The notes: generated by a model from the sequence alone, not told the origin. A DNA stretch of 64,000 bases from Actinoplanes italicus (GCF_003001815.1 NZ_PVMZ01000015.1:124001-188000), one strand, 5' to 3'; positions 1-8,446 are shown, counted from the first letter of the stretch. A program made the numbers and translations.

Positions 1-1218
1 CACCGTCTCGCCGAGCGCGTCCCGCAGCGCCTGCTCGATCTGGTCCAGGATCTCCGCCTCGGCCCGGACCTCCCGCAGCACCACCCGCACCACCAGGTAG
101 TCGGCGGGCGGCAGGCGGGCGGCGAGCACCCTGGTCAGCGACGACTTGCCGGCGCCCGGCTGCCCGAGCAGCAGCATCGGCGCCCACGCCGACTGCGGGG
201 TCGTCAGGTAGGTGGCCAGGAACCGGTCGAAGTCGTCACGGACGTCGCACCCGCGCCACCAGTCCTCGTCCGCGGGCCGGGCGCCCCGGTTCGCGGCCCG
301 CACCCGGAACCGCGGATCCAGGTAGGCCGTCCCCAGGCTGGGCATCGTCAGCCCACCGAACCCGTCCGCGCCGCTGTCGCCACCGCCGGCCCGGAGGCTG
401 TCGCCGCCGAGGACCGGCTCGTCGAGCGCGGCACGGTAGACGGCGGCCAGACCGGCGCGGCGCCGGGCCGGCACGTCGTCGGAGGTGATCCGGGCCAGGG
501 CGGCCTCCAGCGCCTCGAGGCCCCGCGACACCGCCCGGGACTCCAGCTCGGACAGCCAGATCGCGAACTCGGGCACCTCGGCCGACAACGTACGGGCGGT
601 CTCCTCGTAGCGGGCCACGGCCAGATCGGGCAGCGCCTCCTCCAGGAGACGGTCGACCGCTTCACGGGTGCCCGGACCGGACGTCTCCCAGACCGCGAGA
701 CCGCGCAGGTGGCGGCTGAGGTGGCGGGCCAGCGTCCGGCACCAGCCGTCGACCGCGGTCAGCAGCCGGTCCCGGCCCAGGTCCGGGTCCGGCGCCGGGA
801 TCTCCGCGTTCAGCAGGCGGGCCTGCCAGGAACCCTCGGTCCGGGCCGCCGCCACGAGCAGCAGCTGGTCGTCGCGGGAGAAACCGGGGGACGCCAGACC
901 GGCGTTCTGCAGGCAGTCGTCCAGCGCGGCGAAGAACGACGAGACGACCAGGACACCATGCGCGGCCTGCAGGCGCTCGCTGCGGTTGAAGCGCGCCTGT
1001 CCGCGTACGACATCGGTGATCTTCTCAGCGACCACGTGCCCGAGCCGGATCGCCTCGGTCTTGGCGTCGAAGAGGCTGATGGCGGCCTCGCTGCCACCGG
1101 CCGTGGCGATGGAGAGTGCGCCACCCAGCAGGTTGTCGGCGGCCTTCATCAGCGGCCCGGAGCCGCCGAGAAGCTTGACGGCATCGAGATAGGTCAGACC
1201 GTGGGACACGGTCCCCAC
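1..1218 (-). CDS. NACHT/STAND-type NTPase, N-terminal part (cut by window start)
   Basis: The 406 codons visible are the N-terminal part; the C-terminus lies outside the window. About 300 helical residues are followed by a Walker A loop GQPGAGKSS near residue 350 and then a hydrophobic strand (DYLVVRVVL), the layout of actinobacterial NACHT ATPases with an N-terminal NACHT-associated helical domain. Bacterial NACHT proteins are signal-transducing ATPases and several defend against phage, so an immune role is inference. GTG at 1218 and GTG at 1209 are both possible starts in the same open frame. It follows a lipoprotein gene by 32 bp and is probably the last gene of the operon running from 3725. 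Walker B and sensor regions cannot be seen. Confidence 0.7.
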   Translation of the reverse strand, partial: MGTVSHGLTYLDAVKLLGGSGPLMKAADNLLGGALSIATAGGSEAAISLFDAKTEAIRLGHVVAEKITDVVRGQARFNRSERLQAAHGVLVVSSFFAALDDCLQNAGLASPGFSRDDQLLLVAAARTEGSWQARLLNAEIPAPDPDLGRDRLLTAVDGWCRTLARHLSRHLRGLAVWETSGPGTREAVDRLLEEALPDLAVARYEETARTLSAEVPEFAIWLSELESRAVSRGLEALEAALARITSDDVPARRRAGLAAVYRAALDEPVLGGDSLRAGGGDSGADGFGGLTMPSLGTAYLDPRFRVRAANRGARPADEDWWRGCDVRDDFDRFLATYLTTPQSAWAPMLLLGQPGAGKSSLTRVLAARLPPADYLVVRVVLREVRAEAEILDQIEQALRDALGETV

Positions 1219-1250
1219 TATATGGACGGACGCCCCACCCGCGGCCCCGG

Positions 1251-1763
1251 CTAAGGCTCGGGTGTGCCGTTCTCCCAGACACACGGCGAACTGCCGCTGA
1301 GGGTGAAGTCGTAGTGGTCGCCGCGGTCGTAGCCGTGGACGATCACGGCGTAGCCGTCCGGAGTGTCGACGACGAACTTCGGGTCGCGCCGGTCACGGCC
1401 GTCGTCGTAGACGCGATAACCCTGCTTCTCCCAGAAAGCGACCAGCGCCGGAATAGCCTGCTCCTCGGGCCACCCGCCGCCGGCGCGGGGCACCACGTTG
1501 TACCGCTTCTCGACGAAGACGCGCCCCCGGGGAAGACCGCTCTCGGCGTCGTCGCACGAACCGTGGTCGCTGCCGTCGCTGAACTTCAGCGTCGCTCCGG
1601 CAGGCAGTTGCGCGAAGGCCTCCTGCACGAGCGCCTCGACACGCTTCACGGCCTCCGCCGACGTTTCGGTGGGCTGCATGGCCTCGTTCCCTCCTGTGCA
1701 GGCAGCGACCATCATCAGGGCGGCCACGAGTCCTAGAACGCTCTTCGACTTTCTCGGTCCCAC
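1251..1763 (-). CDS. Small secreted lipoprotein, unknown function
   Basis: A 170-residue protein starting at GTG 1763 with basic residues, a hydrophobic stretch and a lipobox VAAC (Cys at about residue 22), so it should be a membrane-anchored lipoprotein on the outer face. The mature part is polar with Cys pairs (about residues 72 and 160) and many Asp/Tyr residues. I do not recognise a domain. It begins 13 bp after the stop of the DUF1023 hydrolase gene and precedes the NACHT gene, so the genes look co-transcribed. Pairing of such lipoproteins with DUF1023 proteins suggests a partner or immunity role, which is speculation. Confidence 0.75.
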   Translation of the reverse strand: MGPRKSKSVLGLVAALMMVAACTGGNEAMQPTETSAEAVKRVEALVQEAFAQLPAGATLKFSDGSDHGSCDDAESGLPRGRVFVEKRYNVVPRAGGGWPEEQAIPALVAFWEKQGYRVYDDGRDRRDPKFVVDTPDGYAVIVHGYDRGDHYDFTLSGSSPCVWENGTPEP

Positions 1764-1776
1764 GTCGTATTCCTCG

Positions 1777-3429
1777 CTACAGTCGTCCGGTAATGATCTT
1801 GGCGAAGTTGTCACGAGCGATGTTGCGCTCGTTCCAGTAGGCGGAATGGGTGTGGTCCTGGCGAACAGGGTCGCCGGGATCGCTGGGGAAGACCCACGCG
1901 CCGAAGTCGGATCGGACCGGATCGTTGCCGTGTGCGACGTCCAGGTCCGGAATCCACTTGATCGCGTCGTTCTCGGCCCTGGTCGCGTAGATCCCGTCAC
2001 GCGGCAGGCCGGGTAGTTGGGAAACGTGATTGACGTCCACGCCGGGTGAACCGACGAAGATAGCCGCGTCGGCCTGGAATCCCGGCTGCATCGCGGAATG
2101 CCCCATGACCGTGCTGCCGTAACTGTGCCCGAGCACGGTGTTACGCGACGGTACGTCACCCTCGTGGGTCGCGCGGAGCCCACTTTGGAAGTCCGTGAGG
2201 TCGACAGCGCCCTTCTCGGCGTATTCGCTGGACGCGGCGTTCGGAATCAGGTCCGGAGCGTCGTATCCGAGCCAGTAGATCGACGCGGTCGCGGCATCCG
2301 GGTCAGCCTGGCGCGCGTCGCCCTCCATCTTGTCGGCGCGGTCGATGTCGCCGCGGGCGCCGGCGAGGTCGGCGGTGGTGCCGGGGACGTATGTGAGGAC
2401 GTTGTTCGCGGTGTCCGGGTTGTTGACCGAGACGATGGCGCGGCCGTCGTCGGCCGTGGAGAGGCCGAGCAGGAACGCCGGCGGCTGCGAGACCGCGAGC
2501 CGGTCACTGATCGCGCCGAGGCCCTCGATCTTGCCGGCCAGCGGTCCGCGTTCGGCGCCGAGGTTCAGCATCTCGCGGTCCATGGCGCTGCGGGGGTCGA
2601 TCTCGGTCGGGTAGACCTCGTAGATGCGGCCCTGGTCGAACATGCTCTGCAGGTAGGCCAGGCGGCTGTCGATCTCACCGAGCCGTCCGGTCAGCGCCGC
2701 CGTCTCGCGGTCGAGGATCGCGCGGTTGGCCAGGTCGCGGTCGGTGGCGGGGACGCCGTCGAGCCAGCCGACCAGGTCCGGGAAGTCGCGGATGGCCTGT
2801 TCCTGCTGCTCGGGGGTGAGCACCGACCACCAGGCGTTGACCTCGGCGGGTGTACGGCCGGCCTGCTCCCGCAGGTCGTCAGCGGTCACCGGCTGCAGGC
2901 GGTTGGTGCCGAACGCGGTTCCGGTGGTGGGCACGTTGACGTTGATCGCGTTGGCGGTGGAGTCGTCGAGGGCGCGGGCCTGTTCCAGCACGGAGCGCAG
3001 GTCCCCGCCGAGCATGCCGATCGCCCGGCCGGTGCGGTCCAGGTTGCCGCCCTGGTAGTACGACGCGGGCGCGGTGATGTCGAGGGTCGCGGTGTCGACG
3101 GTGTAGCCGGCCTGCCGGGCCGCGGCCAGGATCTCCTCGGCCTGGCGGCGGAGCGCGTCCATGCCGTACGCGTGCCGGTCCATCGCGTCGAAGACGCGCC
3201 TCGCCGGGTTGTAGCTGTTGCTGACCTCGGACCGCAGGCGGTCGGCCCGGCCGTGGGCCGCGGTGGCGCCGGCACCCGACGACCACACGTGGGCCAGGTC
3301 GCGGGTGCCGCGGATGAGGCGCTCGGCGGCGTCGTCGATGCGCTGCGAGAGTTGCTGCCAGGTGTCGGCCGCGGTGTGCCAGGAGCTGACGTCGGTGGCG
3401 AGCAGCAGCGGCAGGGTCAGTTCGCTCAT
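1777..3429 (-). CDS. Alpha/beta hydrolase of DUF1023 family with WXG-like helical N-terminus
   Basis: The protein has 550 residues. The first 150 or so are helical and resemble WXG100/ESX substrates (SSWHTAADTWQQLSQRIDD). The C-terminal third carries the nucleophile elbow GHSYGS (Ser near residue 434) and a late QDHTHSAYW His, as in the DUF1023 alpha/beta hydrolase family. The true start is ATG 3429, overlapping the stop of the upstream small gene by four bases (ATGA). DUF1023 proteins in actinobacteria commonly sit behind ESX-like small proteins and may be exported by type VII systems; substrate unknown. No signal peptide is visible, in keeping with that route. Confidence 0.8.
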   Translation of the reverse strand: MSELTLPLLLATDVSSWHTAADTWQQLSQRIDDAAERLIRGTRDLAHVWSSGAGATAAHGRADRLRSEVSNSYNPARRVFDAMDRHAYGMDALRRQAEEILAAARQAGYTVDTATLDITAPASYYQGGNLDRTGRAIGMLGGDLRSVLEQARALDDSTANAINVNVPTTGTAFGTNRLQPVTADDLREQAGRTPAEVNAWWSVLTPEQQEQAIRDFPDLVGWLDGVPATDRDLANRAILDRETAALTGRLGEIDSRLAYLQSMFDQGRIYEVYPTEIDPRSAMDREMLNLGAERGPLAGKIEGLGAISDRLAVSQPPAFLLGLSTADDGRAIVSVNNPDTANNVLTYVPGTTADLAGARGDIDRADKMEGDARQADPDAATASIYWLGYDAPDLIPNAASSEYAEKGAVDLTDFQSGLRATHEGDVPSRNTVLGHSYGSTVMGHSAMQPGFQADAAIFVGSPGVDVNHVSQLPGLPRDGIYATRAENDAIKWIPDLDVAHGNDPVRSDFGAWVFPSDPGDPVRQDHTHSAYWNERNIARDNFAKIITGRL

Positions 3430-3725
3430 CGGGGCACCTGCCGCAGGTCGTCGGCGCCGGCCCGGTCGGTGACCGTGATCTGCCGCGCCGCGGCGGTCAG
3501 GGTGGCGCCGAAGTCGTTGAGGTCGGTGGTGAGGCGGCGCAGTTCGCTCATCCAGCCGGTGGCCGCGGCGCGGGCGGCCGTGGCGGCGGCCGAACCGGAG
3601 TGACCTGCGGGTGCCAGGCGGCCGTCGGCCGCGGCGGTGGCGGCACCCAGGTCCGCGCCGGCCGCGCGGACCTCGGCACCGGCCGCGTTCAGGCCGGCGA
3701 CATCGACGTCGAGCAACGGTTCCAC
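3426..3725 (-). CDS. Small WXG100/EspC-like helical protein
   Basis: A 99-residue Ala-rich helical protein with no signal peptide, a central turn containing a TGW motif, and a size typical of ESX (type VII) substrates or of the EspC/DUF2580 group. GTG 3725 is preceded by a strong ribosome binding site (GGAAGGGGG) eight bases upstream. That site lies partly in a small hairpin (arms 3730-3735 and 3746-3751), which might moderate translation. Its stop overlaps the start of the DUF1023 hydrolase, so the two are translationally coupled and probably act as a pair. Assignment rests on size, composition and context rather than on a diagnostic motif. Confidence 0.65.
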   Translation of the reverse strand: MEPLLDVDVAGLNAAGAEVRAAGADLGAATAAADGRLAPAGHSGSAAATAARAAATGWMSELRRLTTDLNDFGATLTAAARQITVTDRAGADDLRQVPR

Positions 3726-3774
3726 TGGAGACCCCCTTCCTCACAGGGGTCTACGCCGATGGTCTTGACCTGGT

Positions 3775-4815
3775 TCAGGCTCTGCCGGGCAGAAGACGGT
3801 GAAGTTCGGCGATGTCTTTGACGCGTTCGGCGCGGGTGGTGGCGAGCGGGGAAGCCAGCAGGGTGGTGACGCCGGCGGCGGCCAGGGCGTCGAGGCCGCG
3901 GCGCACGTCGTCGGGGCGGCCCACGAGCGAGGTCGCGGTGACCAGGTCGTCGGGGACCGCGGCGACGGCCTCGGCGCGGCGGCCGGACAGGTAGAGGTCC
4001 TGGACGCGTTTCGCCTCGTCGGCGTATCCGTAACGGCGGACCAGGTCGTTGGAGAAGTTGCGGCCGCGGGCGCCCATGCCGCCGAGGTAGAGCGCGAGCT
4101 GGGCGCGGTGGCGGATGAGCAGGGCGGGGTCCGGATCGCCGAGGGCGAAGGGTACGGGCACGCTGATGTCCAGTGGGCCCAGGGCGGGGTCGCGCCGTGA
4201 CCTGCCGTCGGCGAGCGCGTCGCCGAAGACCCGCTCGGCGGAACGCGGGTCGAGCCATAGCGCCTGCCAGCCCTCGGCGATCTCGGCGGCCAGGGCCACG
4301 TTGCGCGGGCCCATGGCGGCGAGCAGGATCGGCACGCGTGGCCGTACCGGATGATTGATGATCTTCAAAGGTTTGGCGTAGTCGCCGGGCAGCGGGATGC
4401 GGTAGTGGGCACCCTCGAAGGTGAGGGTCTCGCGGCGCCAGACGCGGCGGCAGATCTCGACGATCTCGCGGGTGCGTGCGACCGGGGCGTCGTAACGGAC
4501 GCCGTGGAAGCCTTCGATGACCTGCGGGCCGGACGCGCCGAGGCCCAGGTTGAACCGGCCGCCGGACACGTGGTCGAGTCCGGCGGCGGTCATCGCGGTC
4601 AGCGTTGGAGTGCGAGTGTAGAGCTGCATCACACCCGACGCCAGATCCATCGTCCGCGTACGGGCGGCGAGGTAACCCAGACGGCTGACGGCGTCGAAGC
4701 TGTACGCCTCCGGCACCACCACGAGGTCCGCGCCGGCCTCCTCGAACTCGACGGCCTCGTCGGCCTCGGAGGCGAAGTCGTCGCCGCTGTAACCCAGCTG
4801 GATCCCGAGTCGCAT
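3775..4815 (-). CDS. LLM-class F420-dependent oxidoreductase (Rv3520c-like)
   Basis: A 346-residue luciferase-like TIM-barrel protein (N-terminal RLGIQLGY, mid SGGRFNLGLGASGPQVIEGF). It matches in length and pattern the F420-dependent oxidoreductase that belongs to the mycobacterial cholesterol regulon (Rv3520c as I recall it). Such enzymes move hydride between F420H2 and an organic substrate, here presumably a steroid CoA ester or a ketone intermediate; the exact step is unknown. ATG 4815 lies two bases after the stop of the alcohol dehydrogenase, so both are one transcript from the KstR-type promoter at 5917-5930. Confidence 0.85.
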   Translation of the reverse strand: MRLGIQLGYSGDDFASEADEAVEFEEAGADLVVVPEAYSFDAVSRLGYLAARTRTMDLASGVMQLYTRTPTLTAMTAAGLDHVSGGRFNLGLGASGPQVIEGFHGVRYDAPVARTREIVEICRRVWRRETLTFEGAHYRIPLPGDYAKPLKIINHPVRPRVPILLAAMGPRNVALAAEIAEGWQALWLDPRSAERVFGDALADGRSRRDPALGPLDISVPVPFALGDPDPALLIRHRAQLALYLGGMGARGRNFSNDLVRRYGYADEAKRVQDLYLSGRRAEAVAAVPDDLVTATSLVGRPDDVRRGLDALAAAGVTTLLASPLATTRAERVKDIAELHRLLPGRA

Positions 4816-4817
4816 GA

Positions 4818-5897
4818 TCAGTCGTGGACGATGACTTGGCGGATGACGTCACCGCTGCCGAGCGCGGCCAGCGCGTCGCCGGCCTGGTCGAGCCGCAGGC
4901 GCCGGCTGATCATGCCCTCGATGTCGAGTCGCCCGGCCCGCCACAGCGCGAGCAGGCGGGGGAAGTCGCGGTGCGGGTCGGCCGAGCCGTAGAGCGACGG
5001 GATGATCCGTTTGCCCTCGAAGAGCAGCTCGAACGGGCTGAACTCGACCTGGTCCTCGGCGCGGCCGGCGCCGACCACGACGACGGTGCCGCCGCGACGG
5101 CAGGCCGCCCAGGCGGTCCGGAGCGTCTGGGGTACGGCCACGACGTCGAAAGCATGATCGAAGCCCTCCGGCACGACCTCCATCTGCAGGTCGCTCAGGT
5201 CGTCCGGGCCGGCCGTGTGGGTGGCGCCGAACCGCCGGGCCGCCTCGTGCCGCGCGGGCACCGTGTCGACCGCCATGATCACGGCGGCACCGGCCAGCCG
5301 GGCGCCCTGGATGGCGGCGATCCCGACCCCGCCGCAGCCGATCACGACGACGGTGTCGCCGGGCCGCACCTGAGCCGTGTTGATCACCGCGCCGACGCCG
5401 GTGGTGACGCCACAGCCGACCAGCGCGGCCACCTCGTACGGCACGTCGTCGTCGATCTTCACGGCGCCGGCCCGGGGCACCACCATCTCCTCGGCGAACG
5501 AGCCGCACCCGGCCATCCCGAAGATCTGCAGGTCACCGGAGGCGAACCGGGGGATCACATAGCCGGCCATCACGTGTGTCATGCACAGGTGCTGCTCGCC
5601 GCGCCGGCAGTGGGTGCAGACGCCGCAGGCGGGCAGCCAGTTGATCGCGACCCGGTCGCCGGGCAGCAGGTCCTCGACGCCGTCGCCGACCTCGATCACG
5701 TCACCGGCCGCCTCGTGGCCGAGGACCGCGGGCAGCGGCTGCGGCAGGCCCCCGTGGAGGGCGGACAGGTCGGAGTGGCAGACACCGGCGGCGCGGACCC
5801 GCAGGCGCACCTCCCCCGGCCCGGGGCCGAGGACCGTCACGTCGTCACGCAGGTCGAGTTTCTCGTCCCCGATCGTGTGCAGCACCGCCGCGCGCAT
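4818..5897 (-). CDS. Zinc-dependent class III-type alcohol dehydrogenase
   Basis: A 359-residue medium-chain dehydrogenase. The catalytic zinc ligands are in GVCHSDLS and the GHEAAG motif, the structural zinc cysteines are in CGVCTHCRRGEQHLC (residues about 91-105), and the NAD site is GCGGVG near residue 190. It oxidises alcohols to aldehydes or ketones, plausibly the sterol side-chain alcohol or a related intermediate. It is the first gene of a two-gene operon with the LLM oxidoreductase. A perfect KstR palindrome starts 20 bp upstream of ATG 5897, so it should be induced during sterol growth. Confidence 0.85.
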   Translation of the reverse strand: MRAAVLHTIGDEKLDLRDDVTVLGPGPGEVRLRVRAAGVCHSDLSALHGGLPQPLPAVLGHEAAGDVIEVGDGVEDLLPGDRVAINWLPACGVCTHCRRGEQHLCMTHVMAGYVIPRFASGDLQIFGMAGCGSFAEEMVVPRAGAVKIDDDVPYEVAALVGCGVTTGVGAVINTAQVRPGDTVVVIGCGGVGIAAIQGARLAGAAVIMAVDTVPARHEAARRFGATHTAGPDDLSDLQMEVVPEGFDHAFDVVAVPQTLRTAWAACRRGGTVVVVGAGRAEDQVEFSPFELLFEGKRIIPSLYGSADPHRDFPRLLALWRAGRLDIEGMISRRLRLDQAGDALAALGSGDVIRQVIVHD

Positions 5898-5916
5898 CCC
5901 GGTACCCCCTCGAAAT

Positions 5917-5930
5917 TAGAACGCGTTCTA
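5917..5930. promoter_or_regulatory. KstR-type operator (exact)
   Basis: TAGAACGCGTTCTA is a perfect palindrome and matches TnnAACnnGTTnnA exactly. It sits 20 bp upstream of the alcohol dehydrogenase start at 5897 and 57 bp from the kstR2 start at 5987, so it could affect both. Confidence 0.85.
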
Positions 5931-5953
5931 CGCTATCGACGAGCCTGATACCA

Positions 5954-5967
5954 AGCAAGCGTTCGGT
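5954..5967. promoter_or_regulatory. Degenerate KstR2-type operator upstream of kstR2
   Basis: AGCAAGCGTTCGGT matches AnCAAGnnCTTGnT at all but two right-arm bases. It lies 20 bp upstream of the kstR2 start, in keeping with autoregulation. Confidence 0.55.
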
Positions 5968-5986
5968 CAAGGGCGATAATCGGCCG

Positions 5987-6574
5987 GTGACGCAATCCAA
6001 GAGCCCGTCCGAGCGGCGCGCCCATCTCGTCCAGCTGGCCGGGGACCTCTTCGCCGAGAAGGGGTTCCGGGCGACGACGGTCCGCGAGATCGCCGACGCG
6101 GCCGGCATCCTCTCCGGCAGCCTGTACCACCACTTCGACTCCAAGGAGTCGATCGGCGACGAGATCCTCAGCGCCTTTCTGGAGGACGTGCTGGCCGGAT
6201 ACCGGGAGGCGGTCCGCGACACGGCCGATCCGCGGACGGCGATCGAGCAGATCGTACGGTCGAGCACCGCCAACCTGAGCCGCCACCGTGCCGCGCTGAC
6301 GATGCTGCAGAACGACTGGAACTACTTCAGCGGGCAACCGCGGTTCGCGTACCTGCGTACCGCCATGAAGGAGATCGAGCAGACCTGGATCGAGCAGCTG
6401 GAGCGCGGGAAGCAGACCGGGCAGTTCCGGGCCGACCTGGACACCCGGCTCACCTACCGGCTGCTGCGCGACATCCTCTGGCTGCCGACGTCGTGGCGCT
6501 CGTCGGCGACGTGGAGCACCGAGCAGATCATCGACGGACTTCTCCGCCTTCTGTTCGACGGCATCCGGGCGTAG
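5987..6574 (+). CDS. kstR2: TetR-family repressor KstR2
   Basis: A 195-residue TetR regulator. Its DNA-binding domain contains RATTVREIADAAGILSGSLY followed by HHFDSKE, nearly identical to what I recall of mycobacterial KstR2 (Rv3557c), and the ligand domain shows SGQPRFAYLR and RDILWLPTSWR, also like KstR2. KstR2 represses genes for the last two steroid rings and is released by HIP-CoA. Three matches to its operator occur in this window (5954, 6582, 13464), all next to ring C/D-type genes. The start is GTG 5987. It diverges from the KstR-controlled dehydrogenase operon. Confidence 0.9.
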   Translation: MTQSKSPSERRAHLVQLAGDLFAEKGFRATTVREIADAAGILSGSLYHHFDSKESIGDEILSAFLEDVLAGYREAVRDTADPRTAIEQIVRSSTANLSRHRAALTMLQNDWNYFSGQPRFAYLRTAMKEIEQTWIEQLERGKQTGQFRADLDTRLTYRLLRDILWLPTSWRSSATWSTEQIIDGLLRLLFDGIRA

Positions 6575-6581
6575 CCTCCCA

Positions 6582-6595
6582 AGCAAGCGCTTGGT
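6582..6595. promoter_or_regulatory. KstR2-type operator (exact)
   Basis: AGCAAGCGCTTGGT matches AnCAAGnnCTTGnT exactly and begins 7 bp after the kstR2 stop. It probably controls the SDR pair downstream, whose first start is 150 bp away beyond two palindromic repeats. Confidence 0.8.
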
Positions 6596-6602
6596 TAGCG
6601 CC

Positions 6603-6720
6603 CGGCTGTGCCTCACCGCCGTCTCGGCGCGCTGAGGCAGCGGTACGGCACAGCCGTGAAGATCCGGCTGTGTCTCACCGCTGTCTCGGGCGCGTTGAGA
6701 CAGCGGTACGGCACAGCTGG
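6603..6720. repeat. Two tandem copies of a 54-57 bp palindromic element
   Basis: Copy one (6603-6656) has perfect 10-bp ends CGGCTGTGCC/GGCACAGCCG. Copy two (6664-6720) has a perfect inner 11-bp stem ACCGCTGTCTC (6677-6687) paired with 6697-6707. Both would form hairpins between the KstR2 operator and the SDR start. A related perfect palindrome occurs inside a gene at 45822-45878, so this is a dispersed element. It may act as an attenuator in the SDR leader. Confidence 0.75.
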
Positions 6721-6743
6721 AGGACCGGGACCGGAGGACGCGG

Positions 6744-7505
6744 ATGGGGCGGCTGGACGGCAAGGTTGCACTGATCACCGGTGGGGCTCGCGGCATGGGC
6801 AAGGCCCACGCCCGGCACTTCGCCGCCGAGGGGGCACGCGTCGTGATCGGCGACGTGCTCGACGAGAAGGGGCAGAGGGTCGCCGACGGGATCGGTGCGG
6901 ACAGCTGCCGGTACGTGCATCACGACGTGACCGATGCCGATCAGTGGGCGGCCGCCGTGCGGGCCACACTCGACGCGTTCGGGCGGGTCGACGTGCTGGT
7001 CAACAACGCGGGCATCCTGCGGCACGCGCCGGTCGCCGAGATGGACCCGGGCGAGTTCCGGCAGGTCATCGAGGTGAACCTGGTCGGTACGTGGCTCGGG
7101 ATCCGCGCGGTCGTCCCGGCGATGGCCGCCGCCGGGGGTGGCTCGATCGTGAACATCTCGTCGATCGAGGGGTTCGCCGGGGCGTCGGGACTGTCCGCCT
7201 ACAGTGCCAGCAAGTTCGGCGTCCGCGGCCTGACCAGGTCCGCCGCGCAGGAGCTCGGGCCGCTCGGCATCCGGGTGAACTCGGTGCACCCGGGCGGCGT
7301 GATGACGTCGATGGCGCTGGCCGCCGCGCAGACCATGACCGGCGTGGACGGGAGCGGTTTCCTCAAGGGCCTGCCGATCGCCCGGTTCGCCGAGCCCGTG
7401 GAGATCTCCCGGCTGGTCGCGTTCCTGGCCTCCGACGAGTCGTCGTACACCACCGGCGCCGAGTTCCTCGCCGACGGCGGCCTGCTCAGCGGCCCGGGGT
7501 ACTGA
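6744..7505 (+). CDS. SDR oxidoreductase, FabG3/3-alpha,20-beta-hydroxysteroid dehydrogenase-like
   Basis: A 253-residue classical SDR: cofactor motif TGGARGMG (residues 13-20), NNAG, catalytic Ser in ISSIEG, YSASK and a C-terminal SYTTGAEFLADGG. Sequence pattern and length resemble actinobacterial 3-alpha/20-beta-hydroxysteroid dehydrogenases (FabG3, Rv2002). It should interconvert a hydroxyl and a keto group on a steroid or steroid-derived CoA ester using NAD(H). ATG 6744 follows a GGAGGA-type site. Two bases separate it from the next SDR; both lie downstream of an exact KstR2 operator and a double hairpin. Confidence 0.82.
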   Translation: MGRLDGKVALITGGARGMGKAHARHFAAEGARVVIGDVLDEKGQRVADGIGADSCRYVHHDVTDADQWAAAVRATLDAFGRVDVLVNNAGILRHAPVAEMDPGEFRQVIEVNLVGTWLGIRAVVPAMAAAGGGSIVNISSIEGFAGASGLSAYSASKFGVRGLTRSAAQELGPLGIRVNSVHPGGVMTSMALAAAQTMTGVDGSGFLKGLPIARFAEPVEISRLVAFLASDESSYTTGAEFLADGGLLSGPGY

Positions 7506-7507
7506 TC

Positions 7508-8446
7508 ATGCCCAGCGAAATGGCCGCCACTCCACGTGCCGACCGGTCGCTGGACGGGCGCGTCGCCATCGTCACCGGTGCCGGGCAGGGACTCGGGGCG
7601 GCGGAGGCACGGGCCCTGGCCGCGGCCGGCGCGCGGCTCGTCCTCAACGACCTCCCCACCGACGGACTCGACCGCATCGTCGAGGAGATCCGCGCTGCCG
7701 GTGGCGAGGCGGTCGCCCGCCCCGGCGACGTCGCCGACTGGGCGACCGGCGAAGCCCTGGTCACGACGGCCGTCGACACGTTCGGCGGGCTGCACGTGCT
7801 GGTCAACAACGCGGGCGTGCTGCGCGACCGGATGGTCTTCTCGATGTCCGAACAGGAGTGGGACACGGTGATCCGGGTCCACCTGCGCGGGCACTTCGTG
7901 ACCACACGGTTCGCCACCGCGTACTGGCGCGGGCTCAGCAAGTCGGAAGGCCGGCCCGCCTACGCACGGATCGTGAACACCTCCTCCGAGGCCTACCTAC
8001 TCGGCTCCGCCGGACAGCCCAACTACGCGGCGGCCAAGGGCGGGATCGTCGCACTCACCCTCGCCACGGCTCGGGGTTGCTTCAACCATGGGGTACGGGC
8101 GAACGCGATCTGCCCTCGCGCACGCACCGCGATGACCGGCGACCTGATGGGCCCCGCGCCCGGCGGAGACGACCCGATGGCGCCGGAGCGCGTCGCGCCC
8201 CTGGTCGTGCACCTGGCCGGCCCGGCCGGCGACCGGATCACCGGCGAGGTCTTCGTGGTCCACGGCGGCGTGGTGGCCCTTCTGGGACCGCCGACCGTCC
8301 GCGCGACGTTCCACGCGACGACCGGCCAGTGGACCGCCGCCGAACTGGACGCCGCCCTGAGCACCGTGTTCATCGATTCACCACCCACCTCCGGCTATCT
8401 CTGCGAGGCAACTCTCCCGCTTGCCACGTCCACTTTCAACGAATGA
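7508..8446 (+). CDS. SDR oxidoreductase, Rv3548c-like
   Basis: A 312-residue SDR: TGAGQGLG near residue 21, NNAGVLRDRMVFSM, HLRGHF, NTSSEAYLLG with YAAAK, and an extended C-terminus beyond the usual 250 residues. The same order of motifs and length are found in Rv3548c of the mycobacterial KstR2 regulon and in the SDR part of 17-beta-HSD4-type enzymes, which oxidise 3-hydroxyacyl-CoA. A beta-oxidation role on sterol ring fragments fits. ATG 7508 is two bases after the preceding stop, so the two SDRs are one operon. Confidence 0.85.
   Translation: MPSEMAATPRADRSLDGRVAIVTGAGQGLGAAEARALAAAGARLVLNDLPTDGLDRIVEEIRAAGGEAVARPGDVADWATGEALVTTAVDTFGGLHVLVNNAGVLRDRMVFSMSEQEWDTVIRVHLRGHFVTTRFATAYWRGLSKSEGRPAYARIVNTSSEAYLLGSAGQPNYAAAKGGIVALTLATARGCFNHGVRANAICPRARTAMTGDLMGPAPGGDDPMAPERVAPLVVHLAGPAGDRITGEVFVVHGGVVALLGPPTVRATFHATTGQWTAAELDAALSTVFIDSPPTSGYLCEATLPLATSTFNE

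Noticed and set aside
2098..3603. Very long antisense open frames such as this one opposite the DUF1023 gene
   Set aside because: High GC leaves antisense frames open; the minus-strand protein has clear family motifs while this one has none.
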